From: Methylocystis sp. B8
GTDB taxonomy: Bacteria; Pseudomonadota; Alphaproteobacteria; Rhizobiales; Beijerinckiaceae
Assembly (NCBI RefSeq): GCF_005771425.1
Contig: NZ_VBTZ01000013.1
Location: 1 to 64,000 of the forward strand
Length of the DNA stretch: 64,000 nt
Direction of reading: 5' to 3'
Shown here one piece after another: positions 25,916 to 34,937 of the stretch; within the stretch, counting starts at the first letter, position 1, and each line of letters starts with the position of its first letter. The translations under genes were made by a program, and so were the position numbers. The notes under the pieces were generated by a model, which did no database searches, had not been told where the DNA came from, and saw only the letters and a program-made list of their open reading frames with translations.

Positions 25916-26800
25916 ATGACCGAAGTGATTGAGCTCACCCATCTCTGCGGCGATTGCGCCAAGATTTTGACCTTGGGCGCTGAGCTGGCGGCATGGCGTG
26001 CCCGCGGAGTCGACATGATCTGGGCGAAAGACCCCAAGATTTGGGACCAGACCGCGCCAGTCCTGTTTCCCGTCGTCGGCTGGACGCGCGACGGCCGCGT
26101 GCGCGTCGGCGGTGGAGCCTATCCCCTCGCCCTTCACGGCTTCGCCTGGAAAAAGCGCTTCGACGTCGCCGAGCGGCGTGACGATTATCTGCGACTCGCT
26201 CTCGTCGACGACGCCGAGACCCGTGCGCTCTATCCCTTCGCCTTCCGGTTTGAAGTGGAATTTCGGCTCCACGCCGGCGCGCTCGAAAACAGTCTCATTG
26301 TCGCGAATATCGACTCGCGGCCGCTTCCCTACGCTTGCGGGCTGCATCCTGCCTTTCGCTGGCCGCTCGCCGGCTCTAGCTCGCCGCACGCGATCATTTT
26401 CGAGAAGGAGGAGCGTCCCGAAGTCCCGATCATCGGACCGAGCGGACTTTTTTCGAAGCCCATTCGGAAAACGCCGCTTATTGGCCGGCGGCTGCCGCTC
26501 GAACCGGAGATGTTCACGCGCGACGCGCTCTGCTTCTTAAATATCGCAAGCCATAGCCTCGTCTTCGACAATGGCGAAGGCGCGCGTCTTGCGGTGACGC
26601 TTGAAGATTTCCCCCATGTTGGTTTTTGGACGCTGCCGCCAGCGCATTATTTGTGCATAGAGCCATGGACCGGCCACGGCGATCCGGAAGACTTCTACGG
26701 CGATCTCTACCAAAAGCCCTCGATGCGGATCCTTGCGCCCGGCGAGCGCGCGCGGCATGGCGCGATTTTCGCCTTTGAGCGAGAGGCGTCGGTCGGCTAG
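25916..26800 (+). CDS. Aldose 1-epimerase family protein (YeaD/LacX-like)
   Basis: 294 residues of galactose-mutarotase fold. Key residues are visible: LHGFAW (substrate-side histidine), GLHPAFRWP (catalytic histidine) and the acid in IEPWTGHGDP. The pattern fits the LacX/YeaD-like group that acts on hexose or hexose-6-phosphate anomers. It lies 30 bases before cysK on the same strand, probably co-transcribed without an obvious pathway link. Confidence 0.88.
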   Translation: MTEVIELTHLCGDCAKILTLGAELAAWRARGVDMIWAKDPKIWDQTAPVLFPVVGWTRDGRVRVGGGAYPLALHGFAWKKRFDVAERRDDYLRLALVDDAETRALYPFAFRFEVEFRLHAGALENSLIVANIDSRPLPYACGLHPAFRWPLAGSSSPHAIIFEKEERPEVPIIGPSGLFSKPIRKTPLIGRRLPLEPEMFTRDALCFLNIASHSLVFDNGEGARLAVTLEDFPHVGFWTLPPAHYLCIEPWTGHGDPEDFYGDLYQKPSMRILAPGERARHGAIFAFEREASVG

Positions 26801-26830
26801 GAACGATCCGCCATTTGTCGGGAATCATGA

Positions 26831-27862
26831 ATGACCGTCGCCTCCAGCGTCATCGAAGCCATCGGGCGGACGCCCCTCATCGAATTGCGCGCAGCCTCCA
26901 AGGCGACCGGCTGCCGCATTCTTGGCAAGGCCGAATTCATGAATCCCGGCGGCTCCGTTAAGGACCGCGCGGCGCTATCCATCGTAGAAGACGCGCGCGC
27001 GAAGGGATTGTTGAAGCCGGGCGGCGTGATCGTCGAAGGCACGGCCGGCAACACCGGCATCGGCCTCGCGCTCGTCGCAAACGCGCTCGGCTTTCGCACC
27101 GTGATCGTCATCCCCGAGACGCAGAGCCAGGAAAAGAAGGACATGCTGCGGCTGCAAGGCGCGCAGCTCGTCGAAGTGCCGGCCGTCCCCTACGCAAATC
27201 CCAACAATTATGTGAAGCTTTCCGGACGGCTTGCCGAGCGGCTCGCCAAGGAAGAGCCGAACGGCGCCGTCTGGGCGAATCAATTCGACAATGTCGCGAA
27301 CCGTGTCGCGCATCTCACCACGACTGGCCCCGAGATTTACGAAGCGCTGGATGGCGCGGTGGACGCCTTCATTTGCGCCTGCGGGACAGGCGGCACGCTC
27401 GCCGGCGTCGGCATGGCGCTCAAGGAGAGAAATCCGGAAGTGAAGATCGGTCTCGCCGATCCATTCGGCGCGGCGCTCTACTCCTATTACACGACCGGCG
27501 AGTTGAAGGCCGAAGGCTCGTCGATCACCGAAGGAATCGGCCAGGGCCGCATTACCGCCAACCTTGAGGACGCGCCGGTCGACGTCGCCTACCGCATACC
27601 GGACGACGAGGCGCTGCGGGTCGTCTTCGGCCTCGCCGAGCAGGAAGGATTGTTGCTGGGCGGCTCTTCCGGAATCAATGTGGCCGGCGCGATCCGCCTC
27701 GCCCGCGATATGGGGCCGGGCAATACGATTGTGACCGTGCTGTGCGACGGCGGCGCAAGATACGCGTCAAAACTCTTCAACGTTGAGTTCCTGCGCAGCC
27801 AGAACCTGCCGACGCCGCCCTGGCTCGAAAGCGCGATCGAGATCGATCCGGGCTTCGTTTAG
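26831..27862 (+). CDS. cysK: Cysteine synthase A
   Basis: Makes L-cysteine from O-acetylserine and sulfide. 343 residues, fold type II PLP enzyme: PLP lysine K44 in NPGGSVKDRA, phosphate-binding GTAGNTGIG, and later GGSSGINVAG. Slightly longer than E. coli CysK because of a C-terminal extension (FLRSQNLPTPPWL). Its stop overlaps the convergent membrane protein gene by four bases. Confidence 0.95.
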   Translation: MTVASSVIEAIGRTPLIELRAASKATGCRILGKAEFMNPGGSVKDRAALSIVEDARAKGLLKPGGVIVEGTAGNTGIGLALVANALGFRTVIVIPETQSQEKKDMLRLQGAQLVEVPAVPYANPNNYVKLSGRLAERLAKEEPNGAVWANQFDNVANRVAHLTTTGPEIYEALDGAVDAFICACGTGGTLAGVGMALKERNPEVKIGLADPFGAALYSYYTTGELKAEGSSITEGIGQGRITANLEDAPVDVAYRIPDDEALRVVFGLAEQEGLLLGGSSGINVAGAIRLARDMGPGNTIVTVLCDGGARYASKLFNVEFLRSQNLPTPPWLESAIEIDPGFV

Positions 27863-28428
27863 CCCTCGACGGTTTCGACGGGGGCCATTGCCGCGGGGCG
27901 CTCAGCCTCGTGCTGCGGAACGAAATTCTCGCGACGCACGAAGAGCACTTTTTGCAGCTCTCTCTCCCCGATCAGCTTGGCGAATTCGCGATAGAAGAAA
28001 AATGGGATCAGCGCGGCGAAGGTGACGAGCCCGACGGAAAGTAGGGTGCGCAGATTATCGAGGTTCACGGCTTCATGGTCGGCGTGAGCCGGCCAAAAAT
28101 GATCGAGCAGCGCCTGCTCCCCGATGTCCATGCCGATAAGCAGCAAGCTGAATAGCAGCGATTTGAGCAGGATGGGCGTGATCAGCGGCTTGTTGTCGAA
28201 GACGCGCCAGACTCCAAATTTGTTGGCGACAAAAAGCACCTTGGCGAAAGCAAGCGCCTTCGCCACAGCGAAGCCCTGATGCTGCACGATATGCGCCTGC
28301 GATAGAACAATCGATTTGTGCACGCCGAGCACGGCGAGCAGGAACCACACGTACAAGAAGATGGGAAGGAAGGCCTTGGCCTCCTCCTCGGCTTTTTCTT
28401 TAAACCCCTTTGTCGCTTCGACGCTCAT
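27859..28428 (-). CDS. Uncharacterised membrane protein
   Basis: 189 residues with an acidic N-terminal amphipathic stretch, then about four hydrophobic helices (near 22-40, 55-70, 87-103 and 130-148) and a hydrophilic tail. I recognise no family motif. The ATG at 28426-28428 is preceded by a G-rich GGGGGCGAG site. It is followed at its 3' end by a four-base convergent overlap with cysK and preceded by mobA on the same strand. Confidence 0.7.
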   Translation of the reverse strand: MSVEATKGFKEKAEEEAKAFLPIFLYVWFLLAVLGVHKSIVLSQAHIVQHQGFAVAKALAFAKVLFVANKFGVWRVFDNKPLITPILLKSLLFSLLLIGMDIGEQALLDHFWPAHADHEAVNLDNLRTLLSVGLVTFAALIPFFFYREFAKLIGERELQKVLFVRRENFVPQHEAERPAAMAPVETVEG

Positions 28429-28457
28429 CTCGCCCCCATGCGGCCGGCGTCACAACT

Positions 28458-29093
28458 TTAGCCGCGCGACTCCGCCTTGGCTATCACGGCGGCGCGCACC
28501 AGATCTTCCGGCCTGTTGACGTTGAAGAAGGGATCGTAAGGCTCGACTGGCCATTCGACGACGACATTTGCGAAGCCTCCGATGAAGGCCGACACCTTGC
28601 GCTCGCCTTTTTCGACGAGCGCGCGGCGCAGGTCTTCCCGGAGCGCGACCGGCCACAGCGCTACCGCATGGTGGGTTCGCCCATCGGACGCCGCGACGGC
28701 GATATCGGCGCCCGCGCGGCTTCGCGCGGCGTCAAGCCGCGACACGAGATCGGCTGGCAGGAATGGCGTGTCGCCTGGCGCGCTCAGCACATGCGCCGCG
28801 CCTCGGTCCGCGGCAAAATCCATCCCGGCGAGAACGCCAGCGAGCGGTCCGGCAAAATCCTCAATGCTGTCAGCGACAACCGGCAGTCTGAAGCGCGCAA
28901 AGCGCGCAGGATCGCCATTGGCGTTGATCGCGAGAAGCCTGCACTGCGGCTTCAAGCGATCGATGACATGCTGAAGGATGGGACGGCCTTCGATCTCGAC
29001 GAGCGGCTTGTCGCCCCCTCCCATCCGCCGCGCCAGTCCGCCGGCGAGGATAATGCCGATGCAGTCGTTGCACGGTCCGGGTTCGCTTATCAC
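28458..29093 (-). CDS. mobA: Molybdenum cofactor guanylyltransferase
   Basis: Transfers GMP to molybdopterin to form the MGD cofactor. 211 residues with the nucleotide-binding LAGGLARRMGGGDKPL, later APGDTPFLPADL and NVNRPEDL, as in MobA. The start is a GTG at 29091-29093 with GAGAGAAG upstream. Other molybdenum-cofactor genes lie nearby on the same strand (moaE, moaD) and further away (mogA at 51.6 kb). Confidence 0.92.
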   Translation of the reverse strand: MISEPGPCNDCIGIILAGGLARRMGGGDKPLVEIEGRPILQHVIDRLKPQCRLLAINANGDPARFARFRLPVVADSIEDFAGPLAGVLAGMDFAADRGAAHVLSAPGDTPFLPADLVSRLDAARSRAGADIAVAASDGRTHHAVALWPVALREDLRRALVEKGERKVSAFIGGFANVVVEWPVEPYDPFFNVNRPEDLVRAAVIAKAESRG

Positions 29094-29338
29094 AACTTCT
29101 CTCGAAGAGTTGACTCAGTTAGCGACGCTTTTTTTGAGCTTTGCCAAATCAATACGATCGGGGGTTAGAATTCGTAAACCTTACAGGTTCGAAGCATGAC
29201 GCGCGGCGCAAGCAAATCGGGGCAAAATAAGGACGCAACTGTGGTATTGAGGGTCCAACGCATGATGCGCAAAGTCTCCCTGAGGCGGCATCTCCCTAAA
29301 ATTTAGTTTATTTTCCATTGCTTATGAAGGCTGTTCGT

Positions 29339-29353
29339 TTAGGCAATTCTTAA
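29339..29353. promoter_or_regulatory. CtrA-like box upstream of sciP
   Basis: TTAG-GCAATTC-TTAA matches the alphaproteobacterial CtrA consensus TTAA-N7-TTAA at seven of eight positions and lies 57 bases before the sciP ATG. It overlaps an imperfect hairpin at 29346-29373 (ATTCTTAAAGC paired with GCTTTATAAGAAT). CtrA control of sciP is known in Caulobacter, which makes the site plausible. The rest of the 317-base gap from mobA shows nothing else. Confidence 0.55.
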
Positions 29354-29410
29354 AGCGGCGGCTTTATAAGAATCGCTACTATGTGGCTGTTTGAGTAGCG
29401 AGTGAGTGAG

Positions 29411-29686
29411 ATGACCGAGACGCTCCGTCCCCGTGTCAAATATGTGATCGGGCCCGATGGCAGTCCGCTGACCATTGCGGATCTCCCTCCGGCCTCTACC
29501 AAGCGCTGGGTCATTCGGCGCAAGGCGGAAGTCGTCGCCGCGGTGCGTGGCGGCCTTCTCTCGCTCGATGAAGCCTGCAGCCGCTACACGCTGACAGTCG
29601 ATGAATTTTTGAGCTGGCAGATGTCAATCGACCAACACGGTCTTGCCGGGCTGCGCACCACACGTCTTCAGCAATATCGCATGTAG
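29411..29686 (+). CDS. sciP: CtrA inhibitor SciP (DUF1153)
   Basis: A small cell-cycle transcription factor that antagonises CtrA in Caulobacter. 91 residues: KYVIGPDGSPLTIADLPP, KRWVIRRKAEVVAAVRGG and LSLDEACSRYTLTVDEFLSW, a helix-turn-helix related to the Trp-repressor type, are highly characteristic. The ATG at 29411 is preferred to a GTG nine bases upstream. It stands alone between mobA (divergent) and an FkbM methyltransferase (convergent); no flagellar genes are in the window. Confidence 0.95.
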   Translation: MTETLRPRVKYVIGPDGSPLTIADLPPASTKRWVIRRKAEVVAAVRGGLLSLDEACSRYTLTVDEFLSWQMSIDQHGLAGLRTTRLQQYRM

Positions 29687-29758
29687 CCGCTACAGCGCCG
29701 AAGAACTTGGAAAGCCTACCCAAAACGATAGCGCTTTCGCTGTTGTCGCGACGGCGTT

Positions 29759-29773
29759 TTAACTGTTGATTAA
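29759..29773. promoter_or_regulatory. Perfect CtrA consensus box downstream of sciP
   Basis: TTAA-CTGTTGA-TTAA fits the full consensus TTAA-N7-TTAA, which is rare by chance in DNA this rich in G and C. It lies 72 bases past the sciP stop and 41 bases past the 3' end of the convergent FkbM gene, so it does not sit in front of a recognisable gene on either strand. A GTCGC motif lies just upstream at 29744-29749. Confidence 0.6.
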
Positions 29774-29814
29774 CGACGCTGACGGACCGCGCTATTTGCA
29801 CAAGCGAGGTCTAC

Positions 29815-30621
29815 TCATGCGTTGCCTGAAAATACTCTCACGTTAGTTCGGACCCACGAAAGCCAATTGCGCAGCCAGACGCCGAGACTCATTTTTTCTT
29901 TGTTCTTACGGCAGGCGTCCAATTGGACGCCCATCTGCATCATACGATCGACAAAAAAGTCGTCGAAGACATTCGGCGGAGTCGCGAAGTGCTTCCGCAA
30001 ATCGGCGTGTTCGGATGCGACGTAGAAACGATTGAGTCCGTCGAAATAGGCGAATTGGTAATCGGAAGCCAAGATGTGCGGCTCCCACGTTTCGTGCGAC
30101 TCGTCTCTCGTCCTAGGCAGCGTTGATTCCACGACCACGATCCATGGCCGAAATCGCTTGAGATCGAAGCCATTGATCACGTCCGCCTCGGCGCCCTCGC
30201 AATCGATCTTCAGGAAATGCACTTCCTGTGGACCTAATTCCTCGAAAATGCGGTCCAACGTGCGCACTTCGACTTCGACTTCTTCATGCTGGTGATCTGG
30301 GTGTTCGTGCCGGGAGGCGATGTCGGGATTCAGTGTCGACATGCCGGTGCCGTGGATCATCGTCATCGACGCGCGTCCTGGCCGAGAACCGACGGCGACG
30401 CGCATATTAGAATCGCGGGGTCGGCGTGCGCTCAGGCGTTCGAAATAGTGTGGGTTCGGCTCGACGTTTACGCCACTCCAGCCGCGCTCGTAAAAATGGC
30501 GCGTCACCGACTCGAGGTCAGGGTCCCAGGCGCCAACATCGACATAGAACCCCTTCGCAATGTCAGTGAACGCACGCTCAAGCATGACGTCTTCGAAGTT
30601 CTGCGCATAAGAAATCCACAT
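29815..30621 (-). CDS. FkbM family methyltransferase
   Basis: 268 residues, SAM-dependent O-methyltransferase fold: FYVDVGAWDPD (SAM-binding loop) near residue 25, GVNVEPNPHYFERL, VRTLDRIFEEL and FLKIDCEGAEADVINGFD, the FkbM signature. Family members methylate sugars or polyketides, often in surface polysaccharide. The gene starts SYAQNFEDVMLERAF, seen in polysaccharide-associated members. No glycosyltransferases are adjacent, so the substrate is open. Confidence 0.9.
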   Translation of the reverse strand: MWISYAQNFEDVMLERAFTDIAKGFYVDVGAWDPDLESVTRHFYERGWSGVNVEPNPHYFERLSARRPRDSNMRVAVGSRPGRASMTMIHGTGMSTLNPDIASRHEHPDHQHEEVEVEVRTLDRIFEELGPQEVHFLKIDCEGAEADVINGFDLKRFRPWIVVVESTLPRTRDESHETWEPHILASDYQFAYFDGLNRFYVASEHADLRKHFATPPNVFDDFFVDRMMQMGVQLDACRKNKEKMSLGVWLRNWLSWVRTNVRVFSGNA

Positions 30622-30801
30622 CTTGCCGCGTCCCGCATCTAAACAAGCGTGGCAGTCTAAGCAGAAACAATGCGTTATAGCAAAACTCCAGCGATATAAT
30701 CACATTAGCTAACGGCTTATCGTGCGACTAAGGCCCGGGCGTCTAAAGTTTGACTCCTCGCCTCGCGCTAATGTGGAATGCTCACGATCCCGGCGGTATT
30801 T

Positions 30802-31779
30802 TTACGGCTGCTCCTCCACCCCGCGCCAGCGCTCGATGAGTTTCTTGCGTTCGAAAAGAGCGACGACGACAAGCGCGATCAGAAGCGGGATGATGAGATA
30901 GAAGAGCCTCCAAACGAGCAGCGCAGCCAGAACTTTCAGCCGCGGCACGTCCGGCATAATCTTGATGAACAGAAGCTCAAAGACCCCGAGCCCGCCCGGC
31001 GCATGGGAGACCAGAGCCGCGGAGAAGGACAAGAGAAACGCGCCGAGCACGACGAGATAGCCGGGGTTTCCCTGCTCCGGCAGCGCGAAATAAATGATGC
31101 CGGCAGCGCCGATAAGCTCCAGAGGCGCCGCGAAGAGCTGGCGCAGCATGATGCCGGGACGCGGATAAAGAATCTCGAAACGTCCCAATAGATGGATCGG
31201 GCGAAAATGCATGAGCGAGCCGATAATATAGAGAACGACGAAGCTCAGGCACGCCAGACCGACGCCAAGCGCAGTATGCGGGTTGGTGAGGACATCCGGC
31301 AGGAAACCCGACAGGCGCTGCATCAGCGCGGGATCATATGTCAGCAAGAGACCGGCGAGCAGCACGTTGCCGAAGCCAAACGTATAGGAGCAGAGGACGA
31401 CAAGCGTCGCCACTTGCGCCGCTGTCAGGCCCTTCGTGGAATAGGCGCGGTAACGCACCATGGCGCCCGAAAAGACGCTTGCTCCAATGTTGTGCGACAG
31501 GGCGTAGGTCGTAAATGAGCAGACCGAAATAAACAGCCAGTTGATATGTTTGACGCCCAGATGGAGCAGCGCGATGCGGTCGTACCAGGCGAGCGCCGCA
31601 TAGGCGATAAGCGTCGACACGCCAGCGAGCAAATAGTGGCTCGTCGGAATGGCCCTCAGATTGGCCCAAACCTCGGCGCCTACCGATTCTCCTCTAAATT
31701 CGCGATAGAGAAGAAAGAAAGAGGCGACAACCGCGATGAGGCCCACCGTCGGCCAAAAATATTCCAGCAGTTTTCTCAT
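30802..31779 (-). CDS. Lysylphosphatidylglycerol synthase transmembrane-domain family (UPF0104) protein
   Basis: About 325 residues with eight or more predicted helices and the family signature near LSHNIGASVFSGAMVRYRAYSTKGL and the ...SHAPGGLGVFELLF segment. It lacks the cytosolic aminoacyltransferase domain of MprF, so it is the YbhN-like membrane part only. Start uncertain: ATG at 31779 (MRKLLEYFWP) or GTG at 31803; neither has a strong ribosome site. Possible role in lipid transport or modification is inferred from the family. Confidence 0.8.
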   Translation of the reverse strand: MRKLLEYFWPTVGLIAVVASFFLLYREFRGESVGAEVWANLRAIPTSHYLLAGVSTLIAYAALAWYDRIALLHLGVKHINWLFISVCSFTTYALSHNIGASVFSGAMVRYRAYSTKGLTAAQVATLVVLCSYTFGFGNVLLAGLLLTYDPALMQRLSGFLPDVLTNPHTALGVGLACLSFVVLYIIGSLMHFRPIHLLGRFEILYPRPGIMLRQLFAAPLELIGAAGIIYFALPEQGNPGYLVVLGAFLLSFSAALVSHAPGGLGVFELLFIKIMPDVPRLKVLAALLVWRLFYLIIPLLIALVVVALFERKKLIERWRGVEEQP

Positions 31780-31925
31780 GCGGCCTATCGCGTTAGATTT
31801 CACCGTCGATCATCGAACCGGCCGCAGCTGGCTCATTCTCCCTCGCATGGAGGACCCGCCGCCCGCAAGCCCGGCTCATGGCCGCCCCGATAATTAGCGC
31901 TTGCGGCAAATCGATGGAGGCTGGA

Positions 31926-32504
31926 ATGCAGTTGCTCTCGCGGGTTAAGGGCTTGATCCTGACGCCGCAGTCCGAGTGGGCGAAGATTTCGGAAGAGGAT
32001 ACGTCCGTCCTCGAACTCTACCGCGGTTACATCGCGATATTGGCGCTGCTTCCGCCTTTTGCGAGCTTTTTTGGCTCTTGGCTCTTTGGCGTTTCGTATG
32101 GCGGCTCGGGCGTCATGCATCCGACGTTCTCCGGCGGGCTCTATCGCGCTTTCGTTCAATATCTGCTCAGCCTGCCGGCGTTCTTTATCGTCGCCTTCGT
32201 CATTTCGGCCATCGCGCCGCATTTCGAAGGAAAAACCGACGACCGACGCGCTCTGCTGCTCACCGCCTATTCCTACACGCCGGTCTGGCTCGCTTCGGTC
32301 TTTGGTTTAATTCCCGGTCTTCGCTGGCTCGACGTACTAGGCTTCTATGGAATCTATGTTTTTTCCGTCGGCCTGCCGACCATGATGCGCGTGCCGAAGG
32401 AAAATCTCGACGTCTTCACCCTCGCAACTCTATTTCTGGTCGTCGGAACCGTGGCGTTGCACGGCTGGGTCGTGCATCTGATCGCGCCGCAACAGTTGTT
32501 TTAA
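31926..32504 (+). CDS. Yip1 family membrane protein
   Basis: 192 residues, five predicted membrane helices, opening with SRVKGLILTPQSEWAKI, the usual start of bacterial Yip1-domain proteins. The ATG at 31926 is set by GGAGG seven bases upstream; in-frame starts further up are rejected. Ends with a four-base overlap on convergent moaE. Function of the bacterial family is not known. Confidence 0.85.
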   Translation: MQLLSRVKGLILTPQSEWAKISEEDTSVLELYRGYIAILALLPPFASFFGSWLFGVSYGGSGVMHPTFSGGLYRAFVQYLLSLPAFFIVAFVISAIAPHFEGKTDDRRALLLTAYSYTPVWLASVFGLIPGLRWLDVLGFYGIYVFSVGLPTMMRVPKENLDVFTLATLFLVVGTVALHGWVVHLIAPQQLF

Positions 32505-32968
32505 CGCCAGCGCTCAGCGGCGGAATCGTCTTCGGATTTCGCTGAAACCCAATCGCCCGGCGCGCTACCAGCACGCTGCTCCTTTTTCCAGAAGGGCGCG
32601 CGGGTCTTGAGATAGTCCATTAAGAATTCCGCGGCGGCGAAAGCGTCAGCGCGATGACGCGCCGCCGTGAGCACGAACACGATCTGCTCCCCAGGGCGAA
32701 TTCGGCCGAAGCGATGAATGACGGTGAGCCCCTGCAGCGGCCATCGCTCGATCGCCTCGCCGGCGACGCGAGAGATCTCGGCCTCAGCCATTCCCGGATA
32801 ATGTTCGAGTTCCAGCGCCTCGAGCGTATTGTCTTCATCGCGGCAGAGACCGATGAAGCTCACGAGCGCGCCGATATCCTTCCGGTCTTGCGTGAGCAGC
32901 GCCTGTTCGTGGGCAACGTCGAAGTCGTCCGCCTGCACGCGCACCGACGGCGCCGGCTGCGACGTCAT
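32501..32968 (-). CDS. moaE: Molybdopterin synthase catalytic subunit
   Basis: MoaE uses the thiocarboxylated tail of MoaD to put the dithiolene sulfurs into cyclic pyranopterin. 155 residues with LVSFIGLCRDED, LELEHYPGMAE, VIHRFGRIRPGE, HRADAFAAAEFLMDYLK and the final APFWKKE, all standard. Its ATG is one base after the moaD stop, so the two subunits are made together. Confidence 0.95.
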   Translation of the reverse strand: MTSQPAPSVRVQADDFDVAHEQALLTQDRKDIGALVSFIGLCRDEDNTLEALELEHYPGMAEAEISRVAGEAIERWPLQGLTVIHRFGRIRPGEQIVFVLTAARHRADAFAAAEFLMDYLKTRAPFWKKEQRAGSAPGDWVSAKSEDDSAAERWR

Positions 32969-32969
32969 A

Positions 32970-33221
32970 TCAGCCGCCCGTCATGGGTGGGAAAAAGGCT
33001 ACTTCGCGCGCGGCGCCGATCGGCGCGTCCGCCGCGGCATGCCTCTTATCGACCGCTGCGCGGATCGTCGCCGGATTGGCGAAAGCCGCCGCATAGCCAT
33101 CGCCGCGCCGAGACAACCATTCGATCAGTTGACGCACGGTGACGACTTCGCCCGGCGGCGCGATTTCTTCTTCCGAAAGGCCGATGCGCTCGCGCACCCA
33201 AGCGAAGTAGAGCGCTTTCAT
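32970..33221 (-). CDS. moaD: Molybdopterin synthase sulfur carrier subunit
   Basis: 83-residue ubiquitin-like protein that ends in the obligatory Gly-Gly (FFPPMTGG), the site of thiocarboxylation. Start ATG at 33219-33221 (MKALYFAWVRERIG) overlaps the pgsA stop by four bases. Forms the heterotetrameric synthase with MoaE encoded next. The order pgsA-moaD-moaE is common in Hyphomicrobiales. Confidence 0.95.
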   Translation of the reverse strand: MKALYFAWVRERIGLSEEEIAPPGEVVTVRQLIEWLSRRGDGYAAAFANPATIRAAVDKRHAAADAPIGAAREVAFFPPMTGG

Positions 33222-33826
33222 CCCGCTTCGTCTTCCCCAAAATGGTCCCAGGCCGACTGGAGATAATCGAAACCGGTATAGAGAGTCAGGATCGCGGCGG
33301 CCCATAAGAGCGTCGCGCCGATTTTGACCGTGCCCGGAAGGATGACCTCGCCCGCGGGTCCGGCGATCAGGAAGCCCAGCGCCACGAGTTGGGCCGCAGT
33401 TTTCCACTTGGCGATGGCGGACACCGGCAGCCGAACCTTGAGCTCCGCCAGGTGCTCCCGCAAACCCGACACGAGGATTTCGCGGCACAAAATGATGATC
33501 GCCGCCCACATCGTCCAGCCGGCGAGAGTCTGGTCGGCGACAAGCGCCATAAGGGTCGTCGCAACGAGAAGCTTATCGGCGATAGGATCGAGCATGCGAC
33601 CGAGCGGCGAGTGCTGCTGCCAGATCCTCGCAAAATAGCCGTCGAGAAAATCCGTCACGGCGGCGGCGATGAACACGCCGAGGGCCGCCCATCGCGCCCA
33701 ATGCTCAGTAAAGCTCAAAAGCAGGCCTGCCACCACCGGAACGGCGACGACGCGGCCATAGGTCAGCAGATTGGGCAGCGCCAGCGCTTGCGACCGACGC
33801 TTGGCGGTGACAGCCGTTTCGGACAT
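33218..33826 (-). CDS. pgsA: CDP-diacylglycerol-glycerol-3-phosphate 3-phosphatidyltransferase
   Basis: Makes phosphatidylglycerolphosphate, the committed step to PG and cardiolipin. About 202 residues with the CDP-alcohol phosphatidyltransferase motif DFLDGYFARIWQQHSPLGRMLDPIAD (D-G-x2-A-R-x8-G-x3-D-x3-D) near residue 60 and several membrane helices. I chose the ATG at 33824-33826; a TTG 36 bases earlier is possible and no ribosome site decides. Confidence 0.93.
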   Translation of the reverse strand: MSETAVTAKRRSQALALPNLLTYGRVVAVPVVAGLLLSFTEHWARWAALGVFIAAAVTDFLDGYFARIWQQHSPLGRMLDPIADKLLVATTLMALVADQTLAGWTMWAAIIILCREILVSGLREHLAELKVRLPVSAIAKWKTAAQLVALGFLIAGPAGEVILPGTVKIGATLLWAAAILTLYTGFDYLQSAWDHFGEDEAG

Positions 33827-33907
33827 ACGCCAAGGGAATATGTTCCCGGCGGCCAATGTCAATAGAAAGGGCAGCCCTGTTACTTCAGCGGCTCTCGGTT
33901 CGCGGCG

Positions 33908-34297
33908 TCACTCGCGGTCGAGTGCGAAAGCTCCCGGCCCCGCCGCCGCAAAAAACAGAAAAACAAAGCAGTAGAGCGCCGCAAGCTCGCCTTTGTTGAG
34001 GATTGGCCAGAAATCCTGACCGGCGTGGAAAAAGAAATAAGCGACCGCCATTTGGCCTGCGAGGATGAAGGCGACAGGCCGGGTGAAGAGGCCGATCAGC
34101 ATCAGCAATCCGCCGACGAGTTCGAGCACGCCGGCCGCTCCTAGGAGCGAGAACAAATTCAAACCATCGAACATCGCAACATGGGGGACGCCGAAGAGCT
34201 TTGCCAAGCCGTGCTGCATGAATAGCAGAGCGGCTACGATGCGAAGGAGGCCTTGCGCGTGAGGAGCGAAGCGCTGGGGGATAATCCGCAGAGTCAT
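33908..34297 (-). CDS. DoxX family membrane protein
   Basis: 129 residues with four helices and the DoxX pattern RIVAALLFMQHGLAKLFG, GVLELVGGLLMLIGLFTRPVA and AYFFFHAGQDFWPILNKGE. Typical small inner-membrane proteins of redox-related but ill-defined function. A strong AGGAGG ribosome site eight bases before the ATG. Follows the nitroreductase gene by 12 bases, so the two are probably co-transcribed and may work together. Confidence 0.9.
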   Translation of the reverse strand: MTLRIIPQRFAPHAQGLLRIVAALLFMQHGLAKLFGVPHVAMFDGLNLFSLLGAAGVLELVGGLLMLIGLFTRPVAFILAGQMAVAYFFFHAGQDFWPILNKGELAALYCFVFLFFAAAGPGAFALDRE

Positions 34298-34309
34298 AGG
34301 GTTGGCCTC

Positions 34310-34918
34310 CTAAAGAATGCTGGAGATCTCCTCGAAGGCGAGCCGCGGGCCGCGAGGATAGAGCTTTGCAGGATCACCATATCCAATGTTGATCAAAAAA
34401 TTCGATTTTATCTGCGTACCTTGGAAGAATTCCGCGTCGACCTTGGCCCTGTCGAAGCCGCTCATCGGTCCGCAGTCCAAACCAACCGCGCGAAGCGCGA
34501 GAAGCAGATAGGCGCCCTGCAGCGAGCCATTGCGGAAAGCTGTTTCTTCGATCAACGGCCCATTGCCGATGAACCAGGAGCGGGCGTCCGTCGCCGGATA
34601 AAGGTGCGGAAGTTTCTCCGGAAAATCGAGATCGTAGCCGACGATCGCGGTCGCGGGCGCGGCCATGGTCTTTGGCCGGTTGGAGTCGGACATCGCCGGC
34701 GCGAGCCGCGCCTTTGCCTCCGGCGTGCGTACGAAAATGACGCGCATGGGCGAGCAATTGGCGCTTGTCGGCCCCCATTTGGCGTAGTCGACGGCGAGTT
34801 CGAGCAGGCTATCCGGCACTTCTTTGGGAAGCCAGCCGTTGTGTGTTCGCGCCGCCGTAAAGAGCTGCTCAAGCGCTTCAGGCGCAATCGGACCTGCGGC
34901 CTGCCTGTCGGTCGTCAT
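34310..34918 (-). CDS. Nitroreductase family protein (RutE-like, probable malonic semialdehyde reductase)
   Basis: About 202 residues of the FMN-dependent nitroreductase fold. [42 protein letters not shown] and [10 protein letters not shown] are the pattern of the RutE/HadB subgroup, which reduces malonic semialdehyde or related aldehydes. No other pyrimidine-degradation genes are here, so the substrate is open. The ATG at 34916-34918 has GGGGGAG upstream; a longer frame to 35089 is rejected. Confidence 0.85.
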   Translation of the reverse strand: MTTDRQAAGPIAPEALEQLFTAARTHNGWLPKEVPDSLLELAVDYAKWGPTSANCSPMRVIFVRTPEAKARLAPAMSDSNRPKTMAAPATAIVGYDLDFPEKLPHLYPATDARSWFIGNGPLIEETAFRNGSLQGAYLLLALRAVGLDCGPMSGFDRAKVDAEFFQGTQIKSNFLINIGYGDPAKLYPRGPRLAFEEISSIL

Positions 34919-34937
34919 CACTCTCCCCCGGAAGCGT

